26,650 nucleotides of DNA, from contig JAUROO010000120.1 in NCBI GenBank assembly GCA_030829765.1, positions 1-26,650 on the forward strand, written 5' to 3'. The position numbers and the translations under genes were made by a program. Position 1 is the stretch's first letter, and each line of letters begins with the position of its first letter. The notes beneath the pieces were generated by a model, which saw nothing but the letters and a program-made list of their open reading frames with translations, searched no databases and was not told the origin of the DNA. Below, piece after piece: positions 1 to 6,424 of this stretch. This DNA comes from Miltoncostaeales bacterium (lineage in GTDB: Bacteria; Actinomycetota; Thermoleophilia; Miltoncostaeales; Miltoncostaeaceae).

Positions 1-13
1 AGGGCGAGTAGGG

Positions 14-40
14 CCGCCGCGCCCCGGGGCGGCGCGGCGG
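14..40 (-). terminator. GC-rich hairpin after the methyltransferase gene
   Basis: A perfect 10-bp inverted repeat (CCGCCGCGCC at 14-23, GGCGCGGCGG at 31-40) with a 7-base loop begins 2 bases beyond the stop codon of the minus-strand methyltransferase gene. No T-run follows on the minus strand, so it is a hairpin-type or Rho-assisted terminator candidate rather than a classical intrinsic one. Confidence 0.5.
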
Positions 41-42
41 TG

Positions 43-957
43 TCAGCCCGGTACGGAGCGGGCCGTGGCGACCAGCTGCCCTCCCCGGCCCGTGAGGCGT
101 GCGGCGGCGGCCACCGGCACCAGGGCCGCGGCCAGCGCCCGGCCGGCCAGCGCACGCCGGGGGTTCACCTGCGGGTCGAGCCCGGGCGCCATGGAGAACG
201 CCAGCCCGGACGGGTAGCCCCACCCACCGCGCGTGCCAAGGTCCTCCACTGCAAGGCCGGCGGCGCCCAGCACGATGCGCAGCGACTCGCCATCCAGGTG
301 CCACCGGTGCCGTGCCGGCTCCCATCCATGCCATCTGGGGCCGAACGCCCGCGCCTCGGCCGATGCGCGGTTGGGCACCGCCACCTGCAGCACGCCCCCC
401 GGCGCGAGCACCGACGCGATGGACCCCAGCCCGGCGTCGATGTCGTGCAGGTGCTCCAGCACGTGCCACAGCAGCACGCCGTCGGCGCGACGCCCCGCCA
501 GCACGGCAGGCAGGTCCGACACCCCGGCGCGCACCACCTCCACCGCACCCGGGGGCAGCGCGGCCATCATGGCGTGGGCACGCGCCTCCTCCACCGGATC
601 GGGCTCCACGGCCACCACGCGGAAGCCGTGCTCGGCAAGCACCCGCGCGCGCAACCCGGACCCGGCGCCGGCATCCACCACCAACCCGCGTGCCGGAAGC
701 CGGCCCATGAACCGCCGGAGCCCCGCGGCCACCACGCGTGCCGCCAGGCGGTCCTCCACCTCACGCCCCGGCGCCGCCGCCGGTGCGGCCGCGAGCCGGA
801 ACGGTGCCGGGTCCGTGAACCCCACCCCGCACGCCCGCGATCGGCACACCCGGACCACAGCAAGCACCTCGCCCATGCGGTCACGGGGGCGCAGCAGGAA
901 GCGTGAGCCCGCGGCGCACCGGGGGCATGGGGTCTCGCCGCTCACGCCCGCGACCAT
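43..957 (-). CDS. Class I SAM-dependent methyltransferase with N-terminal zinc-ribbon-like segment
   Basis: A probable cytoplasmic class I (Rossmann-fold) methyltransferase of unknown substrate, 304 aa. Residues 11-43 carry a CPRC pair and a second Cys pair (CRSRAC), like the zinc-finger start of Methyltransf_23/11 proteins. The SAM-binding motif I (VVDAGAGSG) lies at about 93-101. The acidic strand end VEPD is at 117-120, and WHVLEHLHD at 164-172 is the usual post-motif segment. The downstream VPN and the RHRWHL stretch (216-221) are typical of enzymes that modify polar head groups or small molecules, but the substrate cannot be read from sequence. The upstream start is ATG at 957. However, a TATGGT hexamer overlaps that codon and sits 7 bases before an in-frame GTG at 945, so a leaderless start at 945 (300 aa) is a serious alternative. 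The gene is separated by 64 bases from the operon upstream and ends at a hairpin. Confidence 0.85.
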   Translation of the reverse strand: MVAGVSGETPCPRCAAGSRFLLRPRDRMGEVLAVVRVCRSRACGVGFTDPAPFRLAAAPAAAPGREVEDRLAARVVAAGLRRFMGRLPARGLVVDAGAGSGLRARVLAEHGFRVVAVEPDPVEEARAHAMMAALPPGAVEVVRAGVSDLPAVLAGRRADGVLLWHVLEHLHDIDAGLGSIASVLAPGGVLQVAVPNRASAEARAFGPRWHGWEPARHRWHLDGESLRIVLGAAGLAVEDLGTRGGWGYPSGLAFSMAPGLDPQVNPRRALAGRALAAALVPVAAAARLTGRGGQLVATARSVPG

Positions 958-958
958 A
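953..958 (-). promoter_or_regulatory. Putative -10 box TATGGT for the methyltransferase
   Basis: TATGGT on the minus strand ends 7 bases before the in-frame GTG at 945. This matches the TANNNT-N6-10-start pattern seen before many transcription-unit-leading genes in this window. No convincing -35 is visible. If it is used, the ATG at 957 would be untranscribed and the protein would begin at 945. Confidence 0.4.
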
Positions 959-985
959 ACGGGTCATCCGCTGCCACTGACCCGT
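959..985. repeat. 8-bp perfect inverted repeat with 11-bp spacer (ACGGGTCA...TGACCCGT)
   Basis: ACGGGTCA at 959-966 and its exact complement TGACCCGT at 978-985 lie just upstream of the TATGGT box, between the end of the glpX operon and the methyltransferase gene. The repeat could be the transcription terminator of the tal-glpX operon (only two Ts follow) or an operator for the methyltransferase promoter. The sequence alone does not decide. Confidence 0.45.
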
Positions 986-1021
986 GAATACCCAAGGTGG
1001 TGCGCAGGAGCGCGCCGGCCG

Positions 1022-1327
1022 CTACTCCGGCGGCAGCATGCTCCCCTGCAGCGCCGCCATGGCCCGGGCGAACAACAGGCCCATGGCGTCCGCGGCCTCA
1101 TCGGGCGTCTCACGCGGGGTGAGGCTGCCCAGGCCTGCGGAGGCCATCTGCACGGCGAGGGTGACGATCTGGAAGCGGTCCACCGGCGCGATCTGCCCGC
1201 CGCCCTCAGCCTGGATCTCCTCCATGGCCTCGCGCTGGGCGCGCATCATCTCCTTCAGGCGCTCCTTGAACTCCTCGGATGCGCCCTCGCCGAAGGCGAA
1301 GCCGAACGGAAAGTCCTCGTCGCTCAC
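1022..1327 (-). CDS. Hypothetical 101-aa protein, last gene of the tal-glpX operon
   Basis: I do not recognise a firm family. The product is 101 aa and begins VSDEDFPFGF. It has an N-terminal FPFGFAFGEG stretch (residues 6-15), then a charged helix rich in E, K, R and M (about 17-40). A helical segment with VDRFQIVTLAVQMASAGLG (about 49-67) follows, then an Ala-rich C-terminus. There is no signal peptide and no convincing membrane span, so it is probably cytosolic and helical. The start is a GTG whose last two bases overlap the glpX TGA in a GTGA junction (1324-1327), the coupling used throughout this window. A longer reading in the same frame would run back inside glpX and is not credible. 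The position suggests a role linked to sugar-phosphate metabolism, but that is only context. Confidence 0.7.
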   Translation of the reverse strand: MSDEDFPFGFAFGEGASEEFKERLKEMMRAQREAMEEIQAEGGGQIAPVDRFQIVTLAVQMASAGLGSLTPRETPDEAADAMGLLFARAMAALQGSMLPPE

Positions 1328-2334
1328 AGGCGGATCTCCCTCAGGGGCGTGCGGCTGAACATATGGATGGTGTCCACGAACCGAACGGTACGCGTGCGCA
1401 GGTCCATCAGGATGGAATGGGTTCTGGCGCCGTCGCTGAAGTACCGCACGCCGCGCAGCAGGTTGCCGTCGGTCACCCCCGTGGCCAGGACGTACAGCGG
1501 CTGCGGCGCCAGCTCGCGCGAGGTGAGCACGCGGTCGGTGTCGTCCAGGCCGAAGGGCTTCAGCCGCTCGCGCTGGGCGTCGTCCTTCGGCCACATCTTC
1601 GCCTGGATCTCACCGCCCAGGCACTCGAGTGCCGCCGCGGTGATGACCCCCTCCGTCGAGCCGCCGATGCCGACGTACAGGTGGTCACCGGTTCCACGCA
1701 CCGCCGCCGACATCGACGCCGTGATGTCGCCGTCGGGGATCAGCTTGATGCGGGCGCCCTGGCTGCGGAGCTCCTCGATCATGTCCTCGTGGCGCGGGCG
1801 GTCGAGCACGATCACCGAGAGGTCCTTCACCCGGCGGTCGTAGCAGCGGGCCACGGTGTCGAGGGTGTCAGCGATGGAGGCGTCGATGTCCACGCGCCCC
1901 TTGGCGGTGGCGCCCACGCACAGCTTCTTCATGTACATGTCGGGCGCGGCCATCACGCCACCGGGCGCGCCGATCACGCACACCGCGATGGCGCCGGCGT
2001 CCCCGCGCGCCACCAGGTCGGTGCCCTCCAGGGGGTCCACGGCGATCTCGCACGGCATCCCGCCCGTGCCCAGCACCTCGCCCACGTACAGCTCGGGTGC
2101 CTCGTCCTTCTCGCCCTCGCCGATGATGACCTCGCCGGTGATGGGCATCGCGCTGAACTCGTTCCGCATGGCATCCACGGCCGCGCCGTCGGCGGCGTGG
2201 CGGTCGCCCTGCCCCACCCAGCGCGCGGATGCCAGCGCGGCCTGCTCGGTGACGCGCAGGAAGTCCGTGGCAGGCACGATCTCGTGCCCCTTCAGGGAGT
2301 CCGGTACGGAAGCGGGAACGTCGTTCGTGGTCAT
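1324..2334 (-). CDS. glpX: Fructose-1,6-bisphosphatase, class II
   Basis: Hydrolyses fructose 1,6-bisphosphate to fructose 6-phosphate, the committed gluconeogenic step, in the cytoplasm with Mg2+ or Mn2+. At 336 aa it has the usual GlpX length. Diagnostic motifs are IGEGEKDEAP at 71-80 and AVDPLEGT at 98-105 (metal and substrate site of the Li-sensitive phosphatase fold), plus GIGGSTEGV at 222-230 (phosphate binding). The ATG at 2334 overlaps the transaldolase stop as ATGA (2331-2334). An upstream extension of the frame would lie inside that gene and reads as nonsense. GlpX is the main FBPase type in mycobacteria and many other actinobacteria. Pairing it with a transaldolase places both enzymes at the fructose 6-phosphate node. 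Confidence 0.96.
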   Translation of the reverse strand: MTTNDVPASVPDSLKGHEIVPATDFLRVTEQAALASARWVGQGDRHAADGAAVDAMRNEFSAMPITGEVIIGEGEKDEAPELYVGEVLGTGGMPCEIAVDPLEGTDLVARGDAGAIAVCVIGAPGGVMAAPDMYMKKLCVGATAKGRVDIDASIADTLDTVARCYDRRVKDLSVIVLDRPRHEDMIEELRSQGARIKLIPDGDITASMSAAVRGTGDHLYVGIGGSTEGVITAAALECLGGEIQAKMWPKDDAQRERLKPFGLDDTDRVLTSRELAPQPLYVLATGVTDGNLLRGVRYFSDGARTHSILMDLRTRTVRFVDTIHMFSRTPLREIRL

Positions 2335-2987
2335 GCGTCCTTCCGGGCCAGGCGGGCGGCGTGATCCTCGTTGAACTTCTGGATGCCCGCGGCGGTCAGC
2401 GGGTGGTGCAGCATCTGGTGGAACACCTTCGGGGGGATCGTCGCGATGTCGGAACCCATGCGCGCGGCCTCCATCACATGGACCGGGGTGCGCACGCTGG
2501 CGGCCAGCACCTCGCACTCGAAGTCCGACTGCGCGAAGGCCTCGACGATCTCGGCCAGGTGTCCCAGGCCGTCCTCATTGATGTCGTCGTAGCGGCCGAC
2601 GAACGGCGACACGAACGCCGCGCCGGCAGCGGCCGCCAGGATGGCCTGGTTGGCCGTGAAGCAGAGGGTCATGTTCACGCGGATGCCCTCACGTGCCAGC
2701 GCGGAGGTGGCGCTGAGGCCCTCCCGGCTGGTGGGCAGCTTGACGACGATGCGCGGGTCGATGGCCGCGAGGCGCTGACCCTCGGAGATCATCGTGGGGA
2801 CGTCGTCCGCCACCACCTCGGCCGACACCGGGCCGTCCACGAGCTCGCAGATGCGGCGGTAGATGTCGTCCTCATCCCCCTCCACCTGCGAAAGCAGGGT
2901 GGGGTTGGTGGTGGCGCCGGAAAGCACCCCCCACGACGCGATCTCCTCGATGTCCTCGAGGTTCGCGGTGTCGATGAACAACTTCAC
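2331..2987 (-). CDS. tal: Transaldolase, short (TalC/FSA-like) family
   Basis: Transfers a dihydroxyacetone unit between pentose-phosphate-pathway sugars through a Schiff base. The protein is 218 aa, the size of the short transaldolase/fructose-6-phosphate aldolase subfamily. Landmarks are FIDTAN at 4-9, TTNPTL at 26-31, the Schiff-base lysine K83 in VVKLP, SPFVGRYDD at 127-135 and ASVRTP at 163-168. Two residues distinguish this group from E. coli FSA. Glu57 (VSAEVV) stands where FSA has a Gln, and Phe129 (SPFVGR) where FSA has Tyr; both favour true transaldolase activity. The start is GTG at 2987 with a strong GGAGG 7 bases upstream (2995-2999), so this first gene of the operon has a normal leader. 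It overlaps glpX by four bases. Confidence 0.93.
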   Translation of the reverse strand: MKLFIDTANLEDIEEIASWGVLSGATTNPTLLSQVEGDEDDIYRRICELVDGPVSAEVVADDVPTMISEGQRLAAIDPRIVVKLPTSREGLSATSALAREGIRVNMTLCFTANQAILAAAAGAAFVSPFVGRYDDINEDGLGHLAEIVEAFAQSDFECEVLAASVRTPVHVMEAARMGSDIATIPPKVFHQMLHHPLTAAGIQKFNEDHAARLARKDA

Positions 2988-3022
2988 GGGGCGTCCTCCG
3001 AAGGCGACAACGGCACGGGGCG

Positions 3023-3028
3023 AGGCTA
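3023..3028 (-). promoter_or_regulatory. Putative -10 box TAGCCT for the tal-glpX operon
   Basis: TAGCCT on the minus strand lies 35 bases before the tal GTG. It predicts a short leader of about 30 bases containing the GGAGG ribosome-binding site at 2995-2999. No clear -35 is seen. Confidence 0.4.
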
Positions 3029-3080
3029 CCAGCCGCCCCCCGCGCGCCCCGATGCCCCCATGCGGGCGGGGTCATGTGTC

Positions 3081-3086
3081 TAGGCT
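3081..3086 (+). promoter_or_regulatory. Putative -10 box TAGGCT, leaderless, for the spermidine-synthase-like gene
   Basis: TAGGCT ends 6 bases before the GTG at 3093 and no Shine-Dalgarno sequence can fit between them. It diverges from the tal promoter 52 bases away. Confidence 0.5.
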
Positions 3087-3092
3087 CGGCGC

Positions 3093-4595
3093 GTGCCGCT
3101 GCGCTACTCCCTTCCGGTGCTCGTGTTCGTGTCGGGCGCCGCCACGCTGGCCGCCGAGCTCACCGGCGCCCGGCTGCTCGCGCCGTGGTTCGGCGCCAGC
3201 AACCTGGTGTGGGCCAACGTGATCGGGCTCACGCTCATCTACCTGTCGCTGGGGTACTGGCTGGGCGGCAAGGCCGCCGACCGCTACCCCAATCCCCGCG
3301 TGCTGGGCGGCGTGGTGATCGTGGCGGCCGTCACGGTGGCCGCCCTGCCGCTGGCGCTCACGCCCGTGTTCAGCGCAGCACAGTCGGCGTTCGCCGATCT
3401 GTCGGCCGGGGCGTTCGTGGCCTCGTTCGTGGGCACCATGCTCATGTTCCTCGTGCCCATCACGCTTCTGGGCACCGTGTCGCCGTGGGCGATCCGTCTT
3501 TCGGTAACCAACGTGGAGACCGCGGGGTCGGTGGCCGGGCGCCTGTACGCCATCTCCACGGTGGGCAGCATCCTCGGCACGTTCCTTCCGGTACTGGTGC
3601 TCATCCCCGCCCTGGGTACGCGCCGCACCCTCATCCTGGTCGCGGCGGTGCTGGCGCTTGCAGCCGTGCCCCTCCTGGGCGCCCGCGCCCTGGTGGCGCC
3701 TGCCGCCCTGGCCGCCCTGCTGGCCCTGCCGGTCGGCGTCATCAAGCAGGAGCCCGGCGAGCGCACGCTGTTCGAGGCCGAGAGCCCGTACCAGTACGTG
3801 CAGGTCACCGAGAAGCCCGGTGGCGAGAGGATCCTGCGCCTGAACGAGGGCTGGGCGCTGCACTCGGTTCTGCCGGCGGGACGCGGCGCCCTGACCGGGG
3901 GCTACTGGGATGCCTTCCTCACCCTGCCGCTGCTCGCCGGGGGCGGCGACGCCCGCATCGCCATTCTCGGCAATGCCGGCGGCACCACCGCGCGTTCGCT
4001 GCGGCTCACGTGGCCGGGGGGGCGGGTGGACGGCGTGGAGATAGACCCCATGGTGACCGAGGCGGGTAACCGGTACCTGGACATGGCCGGGTCCAACCTC
4101 ACCACCCATGAGGCCGATGCCCGATTCTGGCTGGCCGGCGAGCGCGGCCCGTTCGACGCCATCGTGGTGGACGCCTACCGCCAGCCGTACATCCCCTTCC
4201 ACCTCTCCACCGTGGAGTTCTTCCAGGAGGTGCGCGACCGCCTCGCACCCGGGGGCGTCGTGGCCATCAACGTGGGAACACCGCCCGATCAGACCGAGGT
4301 GGTGGACCGCATCGCATCCACCATGAGCAGCGTGTTCCCGGCCGTGCTGACCGCCCGCTACGGCGAGTTCAACAGCGTGGTGCTGGGGTTCCGCGACCCG
4401 GACGATGCCGCCCGGGCACGGGAGCGCCTTGCCACCGCCACCGGGGATGTCGCGCAGGCCGCGAGGATCCTGTCCAGCCGGCTCACGCCGGTGGAGCCCG
4501 GCGGCGAGGTGTTCACCGACGACCACGCGCCCGTGGAGCAGATGACCGACGGGGCGATCCTCGACTACCTGAACGAGGGCGCGCCGGGGGCGTAG
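3093..4595 (+). CDS. Membrane-anchored spermidine synthase-like (aminopropyltransferase-fold) protein
   Basis: A 500-aa fusion of a polytopic membrane part and a spermidine-synthase-like domain. About seven hydrophobic spans fill residues 5-215, including AATLAAELTGARLLAPWFG near the N-terminus, a hallmark of the fused spermidine synthase group. Residues 230-480 form the Rossmann domain. It has a nucleotide motif ILGNAGGTTAR (291-301), an acidic EID (316-318) and a DAYRQPYIP segment (360-368) containing the Asp equivalent to the aminopropyltransferase catalytic residue. The N-terminal beta-hairpin typical of soluble SpeE is reduced (SPYQYVQVTE at 231-240). Whether it makes a polyamine or a different aminopropylated or methylated product is unknown. 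No speD or polyamine genes lie nearby. The GTG start is supported by the TAGGCT box 6 bases upstream. It ends 4 bases from a convergent small gene. Confidence 0.88.
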   Translation: MPLRYSLPVLVFVSGAATLAAELTGARLLAPWFGASNLVWANVIGLTLIYLSLGYWLGGKAADRYPNPRVLGGVVIVAAVTVAALPLALTPVFSAAQSAFADLSAGAFVASFVGTMLMFLVPITLLGTVSPWAIRLSVTNVETAGSVAGRLYAISTVGSILGTFLPVLVLIPALGTRRTLILVAAVLALAAVPLLGARALVAPAALAALLALPVGVIKQEPGERTLFEAESPYQYVQVTEKPGGERILRLNEGWALHSVLPAGRGALTGGYWDAFLTLPLLAGGGDARIAILGNAGGTTARSLRLTWPGGRVDGVEIDPMVTEAGNRYLDMAGSNLTTHEADARFWLAGERGPFDAIVVDAYRQPYIPFHLSTVEFFQEVRDRLAPGGVVAINVGTPPDQTEVVDRIASTMSSVFPAVLTARYGEFNSVVLGFRDPDDAARARERLATATGDVAQAARILSSRLTPVEPGGEVFTDDHAPVEQMTDGAILDYLNEGAPGA

Positions 4596-4600
4596 CCCCC
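4586..4600. terminator. Small hairpin between convergent stop codons
   Basis: GGGGGC (4586-4591) and GCCCCC (4595-4600) form a 6-bp stem with a GTA loop. It covers the TAG of the plus-strand gene and touches the stop of the minus-strand gene. It may act as a two-way terminator, though there is no T-run. Confidence 0.3.
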
Positions 4601-4743
4601 TACATCAGGAAGCCGGCGATGATGAGGCCGAGGCCCACCAGCGCCAGCACGGCAAGGGCCACGTACACCACCGGCGAGGCATTGGTGCGCTCCTCGCCGC
4701 TGTCATCGTCTCCGGGCGGCGGATGCATGGGTGGGATCAGCAT
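4600..4743 (-). CDS. Small single-pass membrane protein (47 aa)
   Basis: A short protein with a polar Pro/Asp/Glu-rich N-terminus (MLIPPMHPPPGDDDSGEE) and one hydrophobic helix at about residues 29-47 (VVYVALAVLALVGLGLIIAG), ending two residues later. This is the pattern of a tail-anchored or C-terminal one-TM peptide. The ATG at 4743 lies 5 bases after the stop of the zinc-ribbon gene, so the two are probably cotranscribed. The valine codon between them is GTA, not GTG, so no earlier start fits without running into the upstream gene. The family is not recognised and the function is unknown. Confidence 0.6.
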   Translation of the reverse strand: MLIPPMHPPPGDDDSGEERTNASPVVYVALAVLALVGLGLIIAGFLM

Positions 4744-4748
4744 TCGCG

Positions 4749-4967
4749 CTACACCCCCGCCTCGTCCTCGCCCAGAACCTGATCGCGGAACTCGAACATC
4801 GCGAGGGTCTCGCGCTGGGCGCACCGTGCGCACACGGGCTCATCCCGGTACCGGCTGCGCCCGGATCCGCCGTGACCGGCGGCAACCAGTCTCTCGCGCT
4901 CCAACCGCCCGGTGTCGTCCGCCACGAAGGGGGTACCGCAGATCGGGCAGTCATGAAGACCGGGCAT
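4749..4967 (-). CDS. Small zinc-ribbon protein (72 aa)
   Basis: Two CxxC knuckles, CPIC at 7-10 and CARC at 46-49, should bind one zinc in a ribbon fold. Between them is a charged, Arg/Gly-rich loop, and the C-terminus is acidic. No further domain is present, so the role (nucleic-acid or protein contact) cannot be given. The ATG at 4967 is preceded by TAGGGT ending 6 bases upstream, without an SD, which supports this start as a leaderless message. The downstream one-TM gene follows after 5 bases and forms a two-gene unit with it. Confidence 0.7.
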   Translation of the reverse strand: MPGLHDCPICGTPFVADDTGRLERERLVAAGHGGSGRSRYRDEPVCARCAQRETLAMFEFRDQVLGEDEAGV

Positions 4968-4973
4968 GCCCTC

Positions 4974-4979
4974 ACCCTA
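4974..4979 (-). promoter_or_regulatory. Putative -10 box TAGGGT, leaderless, for the zinc-ribbon gene
   Basis: TAGGGT on the minus strand, 6 bases before the ATG at 4967. There is no SD in the gap. The 73-base gap to the pentapeptide gene shows no other feature. Confidence 0.5.
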
Positions 4980-5040
4980 ACCGCGCGTGAACCGGAGGCA
5001 ACGGCCTACGGGGCGGACAGCCCTCGGGCTCACCGCGGCA

Positions 5041-5833
5041 TCACGGAGGGGGCAGCAACGACGGAGGCCGGGCGCCCGCCGGGGGAGGTGACCCCCACGG
5101 GGGCAGGTCGAAGTTGCACCTGTTGCCGTCATAGATGTCGGCACTGAACCCCTGCGGGCACGTGGTGCCCGGGTTCATCACCGGCGGAGTCGTCCATATG
5201 GCCCACACGATCGACCCGGTGAGGTCGGCCGACCGGAAGTCGGTGCCATTCATGGTGGTCAGCACCATGGACGACTTCGTCAGGTTGGCCCCGGTGAAGT
5301 CCGCATCGGAGATGTTGGCGAGCCCCATGTGCGCCCCGGAGAGATCGGCCCCGGCTGCATCCACCCCCTGCAGGTTCGCCCCGATGCAGTCGGGGTAGCA
5401 GGAGGGCACGAGCGCATTCGATGCCTTCCGGGTCGAGCGCACCGCGGGGGCCTGCTGCAGCCTGGCCCCCGTCAAGCGCGCACCCCGCAGGTCGGCGTAC
5501 GTCAGGTTGGCCGCGCGCAGGTCGGCACCCGAGGTTCGCCCCCCGCAGGTCGGCGAAGCGCAGGTCGGCCCTCCGCAGGTTGGCCTTCCGCAGGTCGCCG
5601 TGGTGGGTCACCCGCCCGCGCAGCCTGGCGCCCACGCAGGTTGCGCCGCGCCTGAGCGCGCACGTGCGCTGCCTGCCGGCCACCGAGTAGGTGTAGGCCC
5701 TGTCCCAGGTGCCGGCGCGGGAGGACTCCGCGATGACGCCCCGCGAACCGTCAACGATCCCGGCGAGGCCGGTGCCGGATGTGGCGAGGCCGACGGCGCA
5801 GGCGGCGATGACGGCGAGGGGACGACGGAGCAC
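5041..5833 (-). pseudogene. Secreted pentapeptide-repeat protein gene broken by one frameshift
   Basis: The reading frame from the GTG at 5833 encodes a signal-peptide-like start (MLRRPLAVIAACAVGLATSG, read as M from GTG) and then pentapeptide repeats (ANLRR ADLRF ADLRG ANL). After GCG AAC CTC near 5531 that frame turns into unrelated sequence. The frame one base over resumes the repeat at once (ADLRA ANLTY ADLRG ARLTG) and continues through GANLTKSS and SADLTGS to a Cys-containing, Pro-rich end at 5041. The break lies at the GGG read from 5530-5528. A net loss of two bases keeps the five-residue period best; a gain of one base would also join the frames but shortens a repeat to four. The restored product would be about 264 aa and probably exported. 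It may be a true pseudogene or a sequencing error in a GC run. Confidence 0.8.
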
Positions 5834-5839
5834 GCTGTC

Positions 5840-5845
5840 ACGGTA
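5840..5845 (-). promoter_or_regulatory. Putative -10 box TACCGT, leaderless, for the first pentapeptide gene
   Basis: TACCGT on the minus strand ends 6 bases before the GTG at 5833, the same hexamer and spacing as for the neighbouring pentapeptide gene. It supports the GTG as the start. Confidence 0.45.
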
Positions 5846-5860
5846 CCCGAGGCCCGCCCT

Positions 5861-6322
5861 TCAGCCCGGATCCCGGCCCCCACGGACGATGCCCTCGGGG
5901 TCGGTCGTGATGTTCCAGTTGGCGCCGGACATCTCGGCGCCCGCCACATCGGCCCGGTCCAGCATCGCGCCTGCCAGGTTGGCGCCCGAGAGATCGGCGC
6001 CCGTCAGGTCGGCCCCGGTGAGGTCCGCCCCGGTGAGATCGGCGGTGGCCAGGTTCGCGCCCGAGAGACACGCCCGGGTCAGCAGCGCCCCCGTCAGGTC
6101 GGCGCCCGTCAGGTCGGCCCCATGCAGATCGGCCCGTGCCAGATCGGCGCCGAGCAGGGTCGCGCCGTGCAGGGTGGCGTCAACCAACGTGGCGAACGCC
6201 AGGTTGGCGTCCGACAGGTCCGCGCCCGAGAGGTCGGCAGCAGACAGGTCTGCCCGCATCAGATCCGCCCCGCGCAGGTCGCGGTGCGCGTAGTCCCCGC
6301 CAGCCGTTACGTCGATGCCCAC
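5861..6322 (-). CDS. Pentapeptide-repeat protein (153 aa)
   Basis: Nearly the whole product (residues about 14-136) is an uninterrupted A(D/N)LxX pentapeptide array of roughly 24 units. The array includes four consecutive ADLTG-type units at 97-111 and predicts a right-handed quadrilateral beta-helix. A short non-repeat tail (NWNITTDPEGI and a Gly/Arg end) closes it. There is no signal peptide, so it is probably cytoplasmic, unlike the neighbouring gene. Pentapeptide proteins include DNA-gyrase-protecting mimics (MfpA/Qnr) and many of unknown role; nothing here proves either. The start is GTG at 6322: the reading frame extends further upstream, but that part is not repeat-like and overlaps the divergent gene. 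A TACCGT box 6 bases before the GTG supports the choice. The gene lies 27 bases from its frameshifted relative. Confidence 0.85.
   Translation of the reverse strand: MGIDVTAGGDYAHRDLRGADLMRADLSAADLSGADLSDANLAFATLVDATLHGATLLGADLARADLHGADLTGADLTGALLTRACLSGANLATADLTGADLTGADLTGADLSGANLAGAMLDRADVAGAEMSGANWNITTDPEGIVRGGRDPG
5915..6283 (-). repeat. 15-bp tandem DNA repeat encoding the pentapeptide array
   Basis: The array shows as repeated CAGGTCGGCGCC/GAGGTCCGCCCC-type units every 15 bases on the plus strand, densest at about 5990-6050 and 6090-6130. The near-identical neighbouring units suggest recent slippage or duplication within the gene. Confidence 0.6.
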
Positions 6323-6328
6323 GCGAAG

Positions 6329-6334
6329 ACGGTA
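6329..6334 (-). promoter_or_regulatory. Putative -10 box TACCGT, leaderless, for the second pentapeptide gene
   Basis: TACCGT on the minus strand, 6 bases before the GTG at 6322. Confidence 0.45.
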
Positions 6335-6411
6335 CCGCAGGCAACTGGCCACCGATGTTGCCGGCCTGTGACAGTTCCGGAGCACCCCTGCACGCCGCAG
6401 CACGTTGGCCG

Positions 6412-6417
6412 TACCGT
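6412..6417 (+). promoter_or_regulatory. Putative -10 box TACCGT for the VOC-family gene
   Basis: TACCGT ends 7 bases before the ATG at 6425. A GGAG (6417-6420) also sits 4 bases before the ATG, so a short-leader message is not excluded. It diverges from the pentapeptide promoter about 80 bases away. Confidence 0.4.
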
Positions 6418-6424
6418 GGAGCGC

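Noticed and set aside
233..1843. 536-codon plus-strand open frame across the methyltransferase, small ORF and glpX
   Set aside because: It covers three well-supported minus-strand genes and reads as low-complexity Ser/Arg/Pro sequence.
2331..2987. Calling the tal product fructose-6-phosphate aldolase (FSA)
   Set aside because: Glu57 and Phe129 replace the Gln and Tyr that characterise FSA, so transaldolase is preferred.
3072..4526. 484-codon minus-strand open frame opposite the spermidine-synthase-like gene
   Set aside because: Composition is typical of a reverse-frame shadow (H, G, R, Q rich). No domain is seen, and it would destroy the tal/spermidine promoter region.
5915..6283. Regular short repeats that could be taken for a CRISPR array
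   Set aside because: The period is 15 bases with no unique spacers and encodes A(D/N)LxX pentapeptides in one open frame.
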